A stretch of 63,488 bases of DNA from Saprospiraceae bacterium (GTDB lineage: Bacteria; Bacteroidota; Bacteroidia; Chitinophagales; Saprospiraceae): NCBI GenBank assembly GCA_016717105.1, contig JADKGF010000029.1, forward strand, positions 1-63,488, given 5' to 3'. Shown piece after piece: positions 51,689 to 61,134 of the stretch (its first letter is position 1; each line of letters begins with the position of its first letter). Below the pieces are notes generated by a model that saw only the letters and a program-made list of their open reading frames with translations, did no database searches and had not been told where the DNA came from. A program made the position numbers and the translations under genes.

Positions 51689-52870
51689 TTATTCAAAAGG
51701 ATTGCTCCATTTTTCATTGGTATAAACATCGGTCCCAGCTAATGTCTTTAGGAAGGCTATAACCGAATTTATTTCTTGAGCCGTAAGATGAAGTTGCTGA
51801 CCTTCGATGCCATTAGGCTTAAGTCTTTTGTCGAGATTTGAATTGGTTTTTGCTGCGTTTGTCAGATTGCCATAATGGCCGATAGCAGCTTGGAGGTCTT
51901 TTATTATTGCTGTATGCATCATCGGGCCATTAACTTGTCCTTGGGTATGGGTCAGATTGCGAAGTGATGGAGACCTAGTATTTGTAAAATCTGGGCCACC
52001 GTTTATGCTTCCACCAAATCCATTGCTTTTCGTATTCGGATCGATATCAAATTCTGGTGCTTTATGGCATTTTTGGCAGCCTAATCCACCACCAATTCTT
52101 TCGCTCTTGTTATCGAAAATCGGCTCGGTTAGAAACAATAATTTTCCATTATTCTCCTGAGTGGTAAAATTGGGGAAATTATCTGTTTCCTTGTTGACCA
52201 TCGCTCGACCTGCATCGTATTTTGCATCAAATGATTGGATGCTCCGTATAAATTGGGCCAAGGCTTGTTGGATTTTTGCTTCAGTGATGTCGTCATTGCC
52301 GTAAACAAAGGTAAATAGCTCTTTGTAGTAATCTTTAGCTTCCAATTTTGTGATCAAATCGTTTATCGAAGGATCGCCATTTTGCCCACTGTAACCCATT
52401 TCGTTATGATCTTGAATTGGCATTGAAGTCTGATCTTCCAAACTGGATGCGCGTTCGTCCCAGAAAAATTTGACTTCTTCGCCAAAGCGTGCATTGATCA
52501 GTCGCATGCTATGTCTAGCGGTCAGACCATTCACACCTTTACTGGCTACAGTCGTATCACTAAAAGCAAATGCTTGTTGGTGACAACTTGCACACGATAT
52601 GGTATTATTGACAGATAAGTTTTTGTCATAAAACAAAACTCGACCCAAAGTGGCGCCTTTGTCAGTGATAGGATTGCCAGAAGTATTGTCTTTGGTTATA
52701 TAAGCTGGAATTGTTTGATTGGCATAGTTTGCCAGGTTTTCCAGGTCGATGGCACCTTTGAAAGTGCGAATTACGGCTGATTCAGTGATGACCGTTGCTT
52801 CTTTTTCGCAAGAGAGTAAAAACAAAAGTGCTATTACACATGGTAATATGAAAATTCTATATCTGTTCAT
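51689..52870 (-). CDS. lipoprotein di-heme cytochrome c peroxidase (MauG family)
   Basis: 393 residues. The N-terminus FILPCVIALLFLLSCEKEATV is a lipoprotein signal with a LLSC lipobox. Two c-type haem motifs are seen: CASCH (TISCASCHQQAFAFSD) and CQKCH (GLGCQKCHKAPEFD). Conserved TRNP-like SMRLINARFG, FFWDERASSLEDQ and TPSLRN-like RSPSLRNLT are present. It probably reduces hydrogen peroxide in the periplasm or oxidises a protein partner. It is the second MauG-type protein of the window. A separate gene at 58182 is more like MbnH. Confidence 0.88.
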   Translation of the reverse strand: MNRYRIFILPCVIALLFLLSCEKEATVITESAVIRTFKGAIDLENLANYANQTIPAYITKDNTSGNPITDKGATLGRVLFYDKNLSVNNTISCASCHQQAFAFSDTTVASKGVNGLTARHSMRLINARFGEEVKFFWDERASSLEDQTSMPIQDHNEMGYSGQNGDPSINDLITKLEAKDYYKELFTFVYGNDDITEAKIQQALAQFIRSIQSFDAKYDAGRAMVNKETDNFPNFTTQENNGKLLFLTEPIFDNKSERIGGGLGCQKCHKAPEFDIDPNTKSNGFGGSINGGPDFTNTRSPSLRNLTHTQGQVNGPMMHTAIIKDLQAAIGHYGNLTNAAKTNSNLDKRLKPNGIEGQQLHLTAQEINSVIAFLKTLAGTDVYTNEKWSNPFE

Positions 52871-52951
52871 GGATGATCTTTAATGTATGACAATATTTTT
52901 ATAGTTAGGTTTAACTATAAGTGTAAAGAATTAGTGAAAAAATCTTCCTTC

Positions 52952-53698
52952 TCAAAGATTATACATACCGATCATATTCTTACGTACATTTGATGATAAG
53001 TCTATGACATCAAATCTTTTGGTTTCTGTAAACGATCCCATATCGCTGTCGCTATTTATCAAGATGGCACCTATCAAGATTACATATTTGCATTTGTAGG
53101 TCATCAGTGAGACCAATTCATTGATTCTTTTGTCAATGGCATCATAAATTACTTCAGTAGCCTCGTACAATGGTGATGCAGCTCCTAAAATTCTTTCTTT
53201 TTCAGCATAAATAATTTGTTCGATGGTATTCATTTGATAGTCCAATTCTGTGACTACGCCTGGTTTGATCTGATCAGTGATCAACTTATTTATTGCGCCT
53301 TTGGCTGCGCCGCAACAACCCGTATTTTTATGCTGTCCGACACGGTTTATTTCGCCCAATGTACCATTTTTTGTAATACCAATATGCGGCCCATAATACA
53401 CAAACACAGCTCCATCGTCTGGTACATGACTTGCAAAAGCACTCATACCAGTAAGACCTGTAAACGGATAACCATCCAAGCCACCCATTTTGAATGGACC
53501 TAAAAAATCTAAGGCTCGTGCTGGATATTGGATACTAATGACGTCATCGCTACATATGCTGTCTGCCAACATGATTTGTGATGGCTCCATTAGTAGCTCA
53601 TCTTCTACAAAATCTATGAGCATATTGACGCTATCTATCGTGGTTATCGCATTGGGATACCACTTTCTGATGATCTCTAATTTTTCTTTTTTCAGCAT
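52952..53698 (-). CDS. LCIB-type (theta-like) carbonic anhydrase domain protein
   Basis: 248 residues. The signature is GGLDGYPFTGLTGMSAFASHVPDDGAVFVYYGPHIGIT and NTGCCGAAKGAI. This resembles the limiting-CO2-inducible protein B/C domain, a beta-CA-like fold that binds zinc through Cys-His-Cys. Candidate ligands here are Cys in ADSICSDD, His in FASHVPDDG and Cys in TGCCGAAK. In algae the family supports CO2 concentration; some members lack activity. It is cytoplasmic (no signal). It lies 6 bases after an MscS gene that overlaps a K+ channel gene, so an operon linking CO2/bicarbonate to ion channels is inferred. Confidence 0.8.
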   Translation of the reverse strand: MLKKEKLEIIRKWYPNAITTIDSVNMLIDFVEDELLMEPSQIMLADSICSDDVISIQYPARALDFLGPFKMGGLDGYPFTGLTGMSAFASHVPDDGAVFVYYGPHIGITKNGTLGEINRVGQHKNTGCCGAAKGAINKLITDQIKPGVVTELDYQMNTIEQIIYAEKERILGAASPLYEATEVIYDAIDKRINELVSLMTYKCKYVILIGAILINSDSDMGSFTETKRFDVIDLSSNVRKNMIGMYNL

Positions 53699-53704
53699 AA
53701 AAGG

Positions 53705-54220
53705 TTAGTTGATATTTACAATTTTGATTTTATCATTAAGGATTATTGAGCTAGGAATGAAGATTTTATTACCATCCTGATCTATGATTAAGGTTGCATT
53801 GAGATTGATTTCGGCGACTTTTCCCTGACTACCTTGAAATTCTATCGTATCTCCGATTTTAAAAGGGCGATTAATCACCAAAAATAAGCCACTAAACAAA
53901 TTGGAGAATAATTGCTGTGACGCAAACCCCAAAATCAATGTGGATGCGCCAGCACCTGCCAGTAATGAATGGGCAAAGGTATGTGTTATAGGCAATAAGA
54001 GTAAAGCCCAGCCAAACCCTAGAAAATATATAATCGAAACAAGCATGTGTTTGATAAAAACAAAACTGGTAACATCTATCTGGTGTCCCGATGTCTTTTC
54101 AGTAATTTTCTTTTGGATATAATTTTTTACCAGTTGCGCAATGATAATTGTCACAATAATAATCGCACAAAACACCATATAATTGCCCGATTCTGACCAT
54201 GTTAATTTTATAAATTCCAT
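53705..54220 (-). CDS. small-conductance mechanosensitive channel (MscS) protein
   Basis: 171 residues, a minimal MscS. Helix 1 is VFCAIIIVTIIIAQLVKNYI, helix 2 ISYFLGFGWALLLLPIT-like, and the pore helix HSLLAGAGASTLILGFASQQLFSNLFSG carries the Gly/Ala-rich packing typical of TM3. The beta domain follows (LVINRPFKIGDTIEFQGSQGKVAEINL). It lets ions leave when membrane tension rises. The start overlaps the K+ channel stop as TAATG, and the carbonic anhydrase-like gene is 6 bases downstream. Confidence 0.92.
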   Translation of the reverse strand: MEFIKLTWSESGNYMVFCAIIIVTIIIAQLVKNYIQKKITEKTSGHQIDVTSFVFIKHMLVSIIYFLGFGWALLLLPITHTFAHSLLAGAGASTLILGFASQQLFSNLFSGLFLVINRPFKIGDTIEFQGSQGKVAEINLNATLIIDQDGNKIFIPSSIILNDKIKIVNIN

Positions 54221-54888
54221 TATTTATTGTTTTGAGCTGTGAATTTACTAATCAAAATTCCAACCAGTATCACTGAATAGAACTGACCAGCGATTCCGAT
54301 AAGGGCTGTCAATAATTTTGAATAGTGCATATTGGGTAAGATGTCACCAAATCCGATACTTGTCAATGTGATAGAAGAAAAGTAAACAAAATCAATGTAT
54401 GTAGCTGTAGGATGACTGGTATCTAGGCCTGTGTATGCAAGTGGTTGGAAAGTATAAATCGTTTGTTGTGTGAAAGTGGCGATCTCGATCAGTAGAAAAT
54501 AACCACATCCTGACGCAACGATGACATCTTTATTGATGTAACTAGGCTTGACTAAAAATAAGAAGATTTCATAAAATACATATATGAAAAATAAAACATA
54601 TGAAATGCTTAAGTATATCATTAGGCTTGATGAAAAACCGATAACTCTAGCGAGAAGCGGTGTAGCACATATAGTAAGGACTAAAACTCTAAGGATGAAG
54701 ATCCGTTTTTTGTTATGTTCCAAGTAGATACCAAATGAGGTAAATCCCAAAATAATCATGTTGATGGGCCAGAAAATGTTTCTGTATATCTCCAGATCGG
54801 CCAAAAGCATGCCCATAAAAAGATGTTGCATTAGGCCAAATAATAGCAATTCATACTTATGTTTCTTTAGAATAAGGGCAAATGTCAT
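54220..54888 (-). CDS. ion channel protein (K+ channel pore)
   Basis: 222 residues with about six membrane segments, ending in a two-helix pore module: ATYIDFVYFSSITLTSIGFGDILPNMHYSK. The selectivity filter TSIGFGD is a variant of the K+ channel TVGYGD. The final helix is LLTALIGIAGQFYSVILVGILISKF. No regulatory RCK or nucleotide-binding domain is present. It is the first gene of the K+ channel-MscS-LCIB operon. Confidence 0.88.
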   Translation of the reverse strand: MTFALILKKHKYELLLFGLMQHLFMGMLLADLEIYRNIFWPINMIILGFTSFGIYLEHNKKRIFILRVLVLTICATPLLARVIGFSSSLMIYLSISYVLFFIYVFYEIFLFLVKPSYINKDVIVASGCGYFLLIEIATFTQQTIYTFQPLAYTGLDTSHPTATYIDFVYFSSITLTSIGFGDILPNMHYSKLLTALIGIAGQFYSVILVGILISKFTAQNNK

Positions 54889-55088
54889 GTTGAACTAATA
54901 CTTTTTGGAACATTAAAGTGTAAAGTTAACAAAAAAGCAATTGGTGATGCATCAGGGCTAATATGTTGATATGTCCTTGAAATGTTTAATACTTAAACCC
55001 AATTGGGCTTTCTAATATCTGGAAATAAAAATGCAGATGGTAAATTAAGTACTCATAATCGTTGCAAAAGTAAAATTGTTAATGCCTA

Positions 55089-56461
55089 CTACTTTATAAC
55101 CACTTTTCTAGTTTCAATATATTGGCCCACAGATATTTGGACAGTATAAACTCCTGGATATAGTACTTGTGTGTCAAAAAAGCCGATTGTTTGACCCTTA
55201 TATATTTTTGTCTGGTTTACTTCTTTACCATTAGAATCGAATAACTTTAATGAAACTTCATCCGTTACTACACCTGAAATTTGTATAGCAATAAAATCAG
55301 TGCTTGGATTCGGAAAAACGTTTATTGTCAAGTTTTCAAAAGCCGTTTGGTCTATGGACGATGTAGTACTGTTATATGTGGTTGTACTTTCCGAAACCGT
55401 AGTTACCTTAGCGCCAGTTTTATTGCCATAATAGGTTGGGCCTATCAGATATGGATAAACAGAATTGTGATTTACATCTACAGTAGCAAAATAACAGTAA
55501 ATACCATTTGGATATTCGGGTGTAACACAAAAACGGCCGTTGTGTGCATCAAGATAGCTTGGATCAGAAGTATGCGCTACCCATTCATAATCTTCTCTAA
55601 ACGTGCCTAGTGGATAAGTTGCGCTTACGGCTGGACCATCTGATACATCAGTTCCATCGGCATGGTGCGTTCGTACCGTTATATTACGCAATTGATAACC
55701 CGATTTCATACGTGTGATGCCTCCGGTACCATCAGCATTGGCATAGCCATAGGCACCATAAACAGGAAATCCATCATAAGCAAATCCAATCAGTGGTGCA
55801 TGTTGTGTCGGATTTATGGTGTACAAGCCATCAGCATCGTATAGGTTGCAAACTGTAGAAATTACCTTTTGGTCCAGATCAAATGCACTTGGATTTTGGT
55901 GATGATGGTATTAGTGCCAGCTGGATGACCTTTAGCACAGTCGAAGCCTACTCTTTCGTAAACGATGGCATCTCTATTCCAAGATTGTGTGGTACCCATT
56001 CCGCCTGGACAAGGTGGATTTCAGGTCCTCCACACCAAGCATTCGTAGATGTATTCCAAGCGACACCATCTCTAAAATCAAACATGGCCACACCATTGAT
56101 GAAAATCCCAATTACCGCCTTGAGTAGGTGTCTTAGTACCTGTGTTTACGGTAGGATTTACTGGCAGTTTACAAATTGCATTTTGATTACCAGCTTGATT
56201 TGGATTTCCATCCAAATAAGGACCGACGTGATAAGCTGGCAATCCGGTAGCATTTACATATACAGTATTGGTTGAATAACGAACCAATTGACAATTTACC
56301 AATACACCATGGGAAATAGGCGTAGAGTTGCCCTTCATATAGTAATAACCAGTTTTTGTCGTATTTTGCAACCATGATGTTATCGCTGGATTCAATTGGC
56401 TGTAACAAACGACCATTGAGGAAAATAGCAAGGCGATGCTTAACATTAATTTCTTATCCAT
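55089..56461 (-). pseudogene. YHYH-domain secreted protein, copy 1, frame-disrupted
   Basis: Signal peptide MLSIALLFSSMVVCYSQ at 56461, then protein that is close to copy 2 base for base. Relative to copy 2, it lacks one base near 55905, one near 56022 (TTTCA against TTTCCA) and two near 56114 (CCAATTACC against CCAATATTACC). Each loss breaks the frame. The YHYH core (HPAGTN, then the histidine-rich HHQNPSAFDLD equivalent) lies across these breaks. The C-terminus is a T9SS domain (INVFPNPSTDFIAIQ, YPGVYTVQISVG). Copy 1 lacks the long insertion found in copy 2. Loss of function or assembly error are both open. Confidence 0.75.
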
Positions 56462-56473
56462 ATTTTTAATAAT

Positions 56474-58120
56474 TTAATGGGTGATGGTGATTTTTTGTGT
56501 ACTTACTTGGCTTCCATCAATGATTTTGATGAAGTAAGTTCCACTGTAAAGTGTTTGAGTATCTATATAACTGATGGTGCTTCCTGCTGGTATAATGGTT
56601 TCGCGTTTTAATGTGCCGTTGCAATCAAAAAGTTCAATCCTAATTTGTTCTTTTACCAATCCTGAGGCTTGTACTGCGATAAATTCTGAGCTTGGACTTG
56701 GATAGATTAGCACATCAATAGATTTGCCATCTGTATGAATTTTTATTGTTTTGCTAAGTGAACTTGTACCATCCATATCTGTTTGGCGCAATCGGTAATA
56801 AATTTGACCTTTCGGAAAATTCAGGTCATCATATTGGTAGTCAGAAGTTTCGTGCTTGGATCCTTCCGATTTTATCACGGATAGGCTGTTGAATTTTTTT
56901 CCATCGATAGATCTTTCTATTGTAAAAAAATCATTATTTATTTCAGATGCTGTTTGCCAATTTAATCGTACAAAACCTTCAAAAAGGGAAGCATTAAAAT
57001 CTATCAATTCTATGGGTAATGGTGCATTATATGTGGTTGTACTTTCCGAAACCGTAGTTACCTTAGCGCCAGTTTTATTGCCATAATAGGTTGGACCTAT
57101 CAGGTATGGATAAGCAGAATTGTGATTTACATCTACAGTAGCAAAATAACAGTAAATACCATCTGGATATTCGGGTGTAACGCAAAAACGACCATTGTGT
57201 GCATCAAGATAACTTGGATCAGAAGGATGCGCTACCCATTCGTAATCTTCTCTAAATGTGCCTAGTGGGTAAGTTGTGCTAACGGCTGGACCATCTGACA
57301 CATCAGTTCCATCGGCATGGTGCGTCCGTACTGTGATATTTCGCAACTGATAACCCGATTTCATACGTGTGATGCCTCCAGTACCGTCAGCATTGGCATA
57401 ACCATAGGCTCCATAAACAGGAAAGCCATCATAAGCAAATCCAATGAGTGGTGAATGTTGTGCCGGATTTATAGTGTACAAGCCATCAGCGTCGTAAAGA
57501 TTGCAAACTGTAGAAATGACATTAATATCTAAGTCAAAAGCACTTGGATTTTGGTGATGATGATAGTTAGTGCCAGCTGGATGACCTTTAGCACAGTCGA
57601 AGCCTACTCTTTCGTAAACGATGGCATCTCTATTCCAAGATTGCGTGGTACCCATTCCGCCTGGACAAGGTGGATTTCCAGGTCCTCCACACCAAGCATT
57701 CGTAGATGTATTCCAAGCGACACCATCTCTAAAATCAAACATGGCCACACCATTGATGAAAATCCCAATATTACCGCCTTGTGTAGCTGTCTTAGTACCT
57801 GTATTTTCTGTGGGATTTAATGGCAGTTTAAAAATTGCATTTTGATTACCAGCTTGACTTGGATTTCCATCCAAATAAGGACCGACGTGGTAAGCAGGCA
57901 ATCCGGTAGCATTTATATACACACTATTGGTGGAATAACGAACCAATTGACAATTTACCAATATACCATGAGAAATAGGCGTAGAGTTGCCCTCAACATA
58001 ATAAAAACCAGTCTGTGTTGTATTTTGCAACCAGTTGGTAATAGCTGGATTCAATTGTCCATAACCACTTAAGCTCCATATCCATAATAGTGCTAAATTC
58101 AAAAGGATTTTTTTACCCAT
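56474..58120 (-). CDS. YHYH-domain secreted protein, copy 2, T9SS-exported
   Basis: 548 residues. Signal peptide ILLNLALLWIWSLSGYGQ; an N-terminal part with PISHGILVNCQLVRYST and a glycine-rich segment; the YHYH family core FDCAKGHPAGTNYHHHQNPSAFDLDI followed by SPLIGFAYDGFPVYGAYGY and YHADGTDVSDGP. Then come a fibronectin-like region (LPIELIDFNASLFEGFVRLNW) and a T9SS C-terminal domain. Histidine-rich motifs suggest metal binding. It is adjacent to a MauG/MbnH-type peroxidase and a MbnP gene on the same strand, so a shared role with copper is suggested. Intact, unlike copy 1. Confidence 0.8.
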   Translation of the reverse strand: MGKKILLNLALLWIWSLSGYGQLNPAITNWLQNTTQTGFYYVEGNSTPISHGILVNCQLVRYSTNSVYINATGLPAYHVGPYLDGNPSQAGNQNAIFKLPLNPTENTGTKTATQGGNIGIFINGVAMFDFRDGVAWNTSTNAWCGGPGNPPCPGGMGTTQSWNRDAIVYERVGFDCAKGHPAGTNYHHHQNPSAFDLDINVISTVCNLYDADGLYTINPAQHSPLIGFAYDGFPVYGAYGYANADGTGGITRMKSGYQLRNITVRTHHADGTDVSDGPAVSTTYPLGTFREDYEWVAHPSDPSYLDAHNGRFCVTPEYPDGIYCYFATVDVNHNSAYPYLIGPTYYGNKTGAKVTTVSESTTTYNAPLPIELIDFNASLFEGFVRLNWQTASEINNDFFTIERSIDGKKFNSLSVIKSEGSKHETSDYQYDDLNFPKGQIYYRLRQTDMDGTSSLSKTIKIHTDGKSIDVLIYPSPSSEFIAVQASGLVKEQIRIELFDCNGTLKRETIIPAGSTISYIDTQTLYSGTYFIKIIDGSQVSTQKITITH

Positions 58121-58181
58121 CTTATTGATCTTTTTATTCTATACTAGGCATTAGACGACATAAATTGTTGAATCCTTCGTT

Positions 58182-59198
58182 TCAACTTCCACTTTTTTTG
58201 TATTGATGCTTTTTGTCAAAAATAAACTCCTTGTCATTGAGACACAATAGAAAAGCAATCAAATCTACTTTTTCATTGGGATTTAAAATGATTGGATTGA
58301 CAAGATTGGCTGATAGGGTAGGACTTTTTACAATTCCATTTGTGTAATGGTGCAGCACTTCTTTCAAATTTTTAAATCTTCCATCATGCATATAAGGATA
58401 GGTATAAGACAAATTTCGGAGACTTGGAACTTTAAATTTAAGGCTATCTTGTGCGTTGTGTGTAATTGACCACCTACCAAAATCTTGGAGTGTTGGATCT
58501 ACAGGAAGTCCATTGTTTTCGAATGCGTAAGATGAAAACAGTGGCTCCGAATGACAAATATTACAATGCTTTTTGAATAAATGATAACCATTTTTTTCCT
58601 GTTGGGTAAAAGTATCCTGGCCGTTTATAACTTTATCATATTTAGCGTTGGAAGATACAAGGGTAAGTTGGAACTGTGATAGAGATTTAAGAACTTTAAC
58701 ACCTGTGGCAATACTATCCTTCCATGCATTATAAAATAATGATTTATAGGTTTTTGAATCATTCAGTTTTTTAATTAATTCCTCAATGCTACTACCCATT
58801 TCCTTTGCATGCGAAATAGGGGCAAGTGCTTGCATATCTAGGTGATTAATAGCGCCATCCCACATAAAACTTTTTTGCCAAGCCAGATTGAACAATGCTG
58901 GTGCATTTCTATTTCCTATCGAGTCAGATATTCCGTGACTCAAATCGTGATCCGTATGTGCAAAAGCATTATAAGGTGAATGGCAAGATGCACATGAAAT
59001 CGTATTGTCAGCAGAAAGAATTGGATCGTAAAAAAGTATCCTTCCCAGATTGACAATAGCAGTATCTAAAGGATTATTTCTAAAATCATAACTAGGTGGA
59101 GGAAAATGAGCAGGTTTAGTAAATGGATGATTTTTGTTGATAATAATAAAGCTCAACATTGCAAAAACCACAATGGAAAACATGAATTTATTCCGCAT
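58182..59198 (-). CDS. MauG/MbnH-like di-heme peroxidase
   Basis: About 338 residues from ATG 59198 (MRNKFMFSIVVFAMLSFIII, membrane anchor or signal); the ATG at 59183 is an alternative. Two haem motifs, CASCH (TISCASCHSPYNAFAH) and CNICH (KHCNICHSEPLFSS), plus FMWDGAINHLDMQALAP and VPSLRNLSYTYPYMHDGRF. It overlaps the end of the MbnP-like gene. In the methanobactin systems MbnH oxidises a tryptophan of MbnP to create a copper site. The MbnP-MbnH order and coupling here suggest the same chemistry, which is inferred. Confidence 0.85.
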   Translation of the reverse strand: MRNKFMFSIVVFAMLSFIIINKNHPFTKPAHFPPPSYDFRNNPLDTAIVNLGRILFYDPILSADNTISCASCHSPYNAFAHTDHDLSHGISDSIGNRNAPALFNLAWQKSFMWDGAINHLDMQALAPISHAKEMGSSIEELIKKLNDSKTYKSLFYNAWKDSIATGVKVLKSLSQFQLTLVSSNAKYDKVINGQDTFTQQEKNGYHLFKKHCNICHSEPLFSSYAFENNGLPVDPTLQDFGRWSITHNAQDSLKFKVPSLRNLSYTYPYMHDGRFKNLKEVLHHYTNGIVKSPTLSANLVNPIILNPNEKVDLIAFLLCLNDKEFIFDKKHQYKKSGS

Positions 59199-59873
59199 CC
59201 ACAGAAGCTTTAAAAATTTCAGGCAATGTATTTGCAATTTCAACCGCTTGTCTATTTGGGCTCATTATTTGGAACGTGGTTGATAGATCAAATTTGCTCA
59301 ACAAGTCGCCAATTTGTACCTGTATATCTACATCTTTTTTTTGTTCCAACTTAAGGTGAATTTGTTTTAAGGTATTGACAGGAGACTGGTAGCCGCCGAT
59401 GTGCCATTGGAATCTATGCAACCTTGATAGACAAGATGTGGCACTTCCTTCCAGCTTGAAGTTTATATAACCACTTTGCCATGTCCAATACATTCCATTT
59501 GTCGGGTCTAAGTCTCCAGCAATTGCTCCAGATACATTGGTTAAGCTGTCCACGCCTATGTAAAATCCAATTTTGTCAAATCTAACATTACTAGGAAGTT
59601 TTTCTGTCAAGTGATGGGTATTTACTTGTGATAAGTCAAATAAGTGATGTTTTTTGTCCAATTCGAAAACCAATGAATCTGCATGATAAGCGACTAAATT
59701 TGAAATATAAAACTTTAAATTACTTACAGTAATTGTATCATTATTCAAAAATATGCTTTATCCAATAATAGATTTTCATCTAACATTTTAGGTACAAAAC
59801 GGATATAAATAGAGTCTTGGGTGTATGCTCTAGATATACTCAAAACTATGACCAAAAGAGAAATAAGTCTCAT
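59188..59873 (-). CDS. MbnP-like copper-binding protein, one frameshift
   Basis: ATG 59873 overlaps the CpxP-like gene stop as ATGA and begins MRLISLLVIVLSISRAYTQ, a signal peptide. After ENLLLDKAYF a T run at 59750-59755 has probably lost one base; reading on gives LNNDTITVSNLKFYISNLV and the MbnP core LDPTNGMYWTWQSGYINFKLEG, with the conserved tryptophans in M-Y-W-T-W that are modified in MbnP. The C-terminal part ends FKASVDAE. Merged length is about 228. It sits directly before the MauG/MbnH gene. Confidence 0.82.
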
Positions 59874-60331
59874 TTGTGACCTTTATTTTCATTTCGCCTG
59901 AATGGAAAAATACTTTGTAAATCTTCGGACAATCTGCCGAATTCTCCTAATTGTGTATCCTTGCACAACTTTTTAATGTCCCGAAAATGATTGAAATGAA
60001 TGAGTTCTATTGCTCGCTGTGTATGTCCTATCTCAGTGACTAATGAGTCAACCAGTAACGAATCTATTGAATTTTGTGGTAATGTGCTATACAATGCTTG
60101 TTTTAGGCTTGTGATTTTATCATTATTGTTGCGGATGATTTTTCTGTGAGCTGATATCAAAGTATCATAATCAGCAATTTGTTGAGCATCAAAGTTCAAT
60201 CGTTCGATAATTGTATTACGTGGTCCATCTGGTCCAACTTTATTGTGGGGTTTTTGTAAAAAATAGAGCAAAATAATATTGCTACACAATAATAAGGCTA
60301 GCACCAAAAAATAAAAATTCATCCTATTCAT
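59870..60331 (-). CDS. CpxP/Spy-like periplasmic sensor protein
   Basis: 153 residues. An N-terminal helix (FYFLVLALLLCSNIILLYFL) anchors or exports it. The rest is helical with the pattern LNFDAQQIADYDTLISAHRKIIRNNNDKI and ELIHFNHFRDIKKLC, the LTxxQ/HF...I..LC arrangement of Bacteroidota heavy-metal sensor proteins of the CpxP/CnrX type. It is the third gene after the ECF sigma factor and the anti-sigma candidate, overlapping the latter by eight bases. It may sense a metal and control the sigma factor. The ligand is not known. Confidence 0.75.
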   Translation of the reverse strand: MNRMNFYFLVLALLLCSNIILLYFLQKPHNKVGPDGPRNTIIERLNFDAQQIADYDTLISAHRKIIRNNNDKITSLKQALYSTLPQNSIDSLLVDSLVTEIGHTQRAIELIHFNHFRDIKKLCKDTQLGEFGRLSEDLQSIFPFRRNENKGHK

Positions 60332-60587
60332 TGTAGAGATTATTATCCATTTGCATAAATAATTGTTCCAAATTGCCAGAACTTTGACTTACTTTATTGA
60401 GTTTAGTTCCGATGATAGTCTCACTTGCAATCAATACAAGTAGGAGAGATACAGCTATGGCTATTTTATACATGGGAATTATTTGGATTTTACGATCTTC
60501 GATGTGTTTGACTATCTGATCATAGATGTGATCGGGTGCATCGATGCGTTTTATTTTTTTTAATAACTCCATATTATTGTCTTCCAT
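60324..60587 (-). CDS. small membrane protein, probable anti-sigma factor
   Basis: 87 residues. A charged N-terminal part (MEDNNMELLKKIKRIDAPDHIYDQIVKHI) is followed by one membrane helix (IPMYKIAIAVSLLLVLIASET) and a short periplasmic tail. Position directly after an ECF sigma factor and before a CpxP-like sensor fits a CnrY-type anti-sigma factor. No zinc motif is seen. Assignment rests on context. Confidence 0.65.
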   Translation of the reverse strand: MEDNNMELLKKIKRIDAPDHIYDQIVKHIEDRKIQIIPMYKIAIAVSLLLVLIASETIIGTKLNKVSQSSGNLEQLFMQMDNNLYNE

Positions 60588-60626
60588 ACTTCATTAGACG
60601 TTTATTTATTATTTAATCCTTCGTTA

Positions 60627-61130
60627 CTATAACACTTTTTTTAAATTTGTTTTTGCTCTTTGGAATAAGGACTCTACAGCTCCTTCATTGATTTGCATGA
60701 TACTCGCGACTTCCTTTTGTGATAAGTATTCTATTTTTAAGAGGATGATCACAGTTTTTTGATTTTCTGGGAGTTTGTAGATTTTTCGCATCAATAGTTC
60801 GAGCGCTTCCTTATTTTCAAAATCGATACCCAAATGGTTGAAATCACTGATCTCAAAAGCCTGTTCGTTGGGAACAATACGCAAGAGTTGGTTTAAAAAA
60901 CTTCTTTTTTTGCGTTGCTGACTTTTTATGAAATCTAGGGACTGATTGACTGCGATTCTGTAAATCCAGGTTTTCATGTCTGCTGTACTTCTGAACTCAC
61001 CCAAGTGGTCGAATACCTTCAAAAAAACATCCTGCAAAATTTCTTCAGCATCATGGACATTGTTTGTGTATTGCAGGGACAAATTGTACACCAAGTTTTT
61101 ATACTCATGATATATCTGTTCAAAAGTCAA
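60627..61130 (-). CDS. ECF-family RNA polymerase sigma factor
   Basis: 167 residues. Region 2 is YHEYKNLVYNLSLQYTNNVHDAEEILQDVFLKVFDHLGEFR with TWIYRIAVNQSLDFIKSQQRK; region 4 is ELLMRKIYKLPENQKTVIILLKIEYLSQKEVASIMQINEGAVESLFQRAKTNL. The start used is TTG at 61130, in an A-poor context. It leads an operon with the anti-sigma candidate, a CpxP-like sensor, MbnP and MbnH. It is likely to direct transcription of these metal-response genes. Confidence 0.92.
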   Translation of the reverse strand: MTFEQIYHEYKNLVYNLSLQYTNNVHDAEEILQDVFLKVFDHLGEFRSTADMKTWIYRIAVNQSLDFIKSQQRKKRSFLNQLLRIVPNEQAFEISDFNHLGIDFENKEALELLMRKIYKLPENQKTVIILLKIEYLSQKEVASIMQINEGAVESLFQRAKTNLKKVL

Positions 61131-61134
61131 TTGG

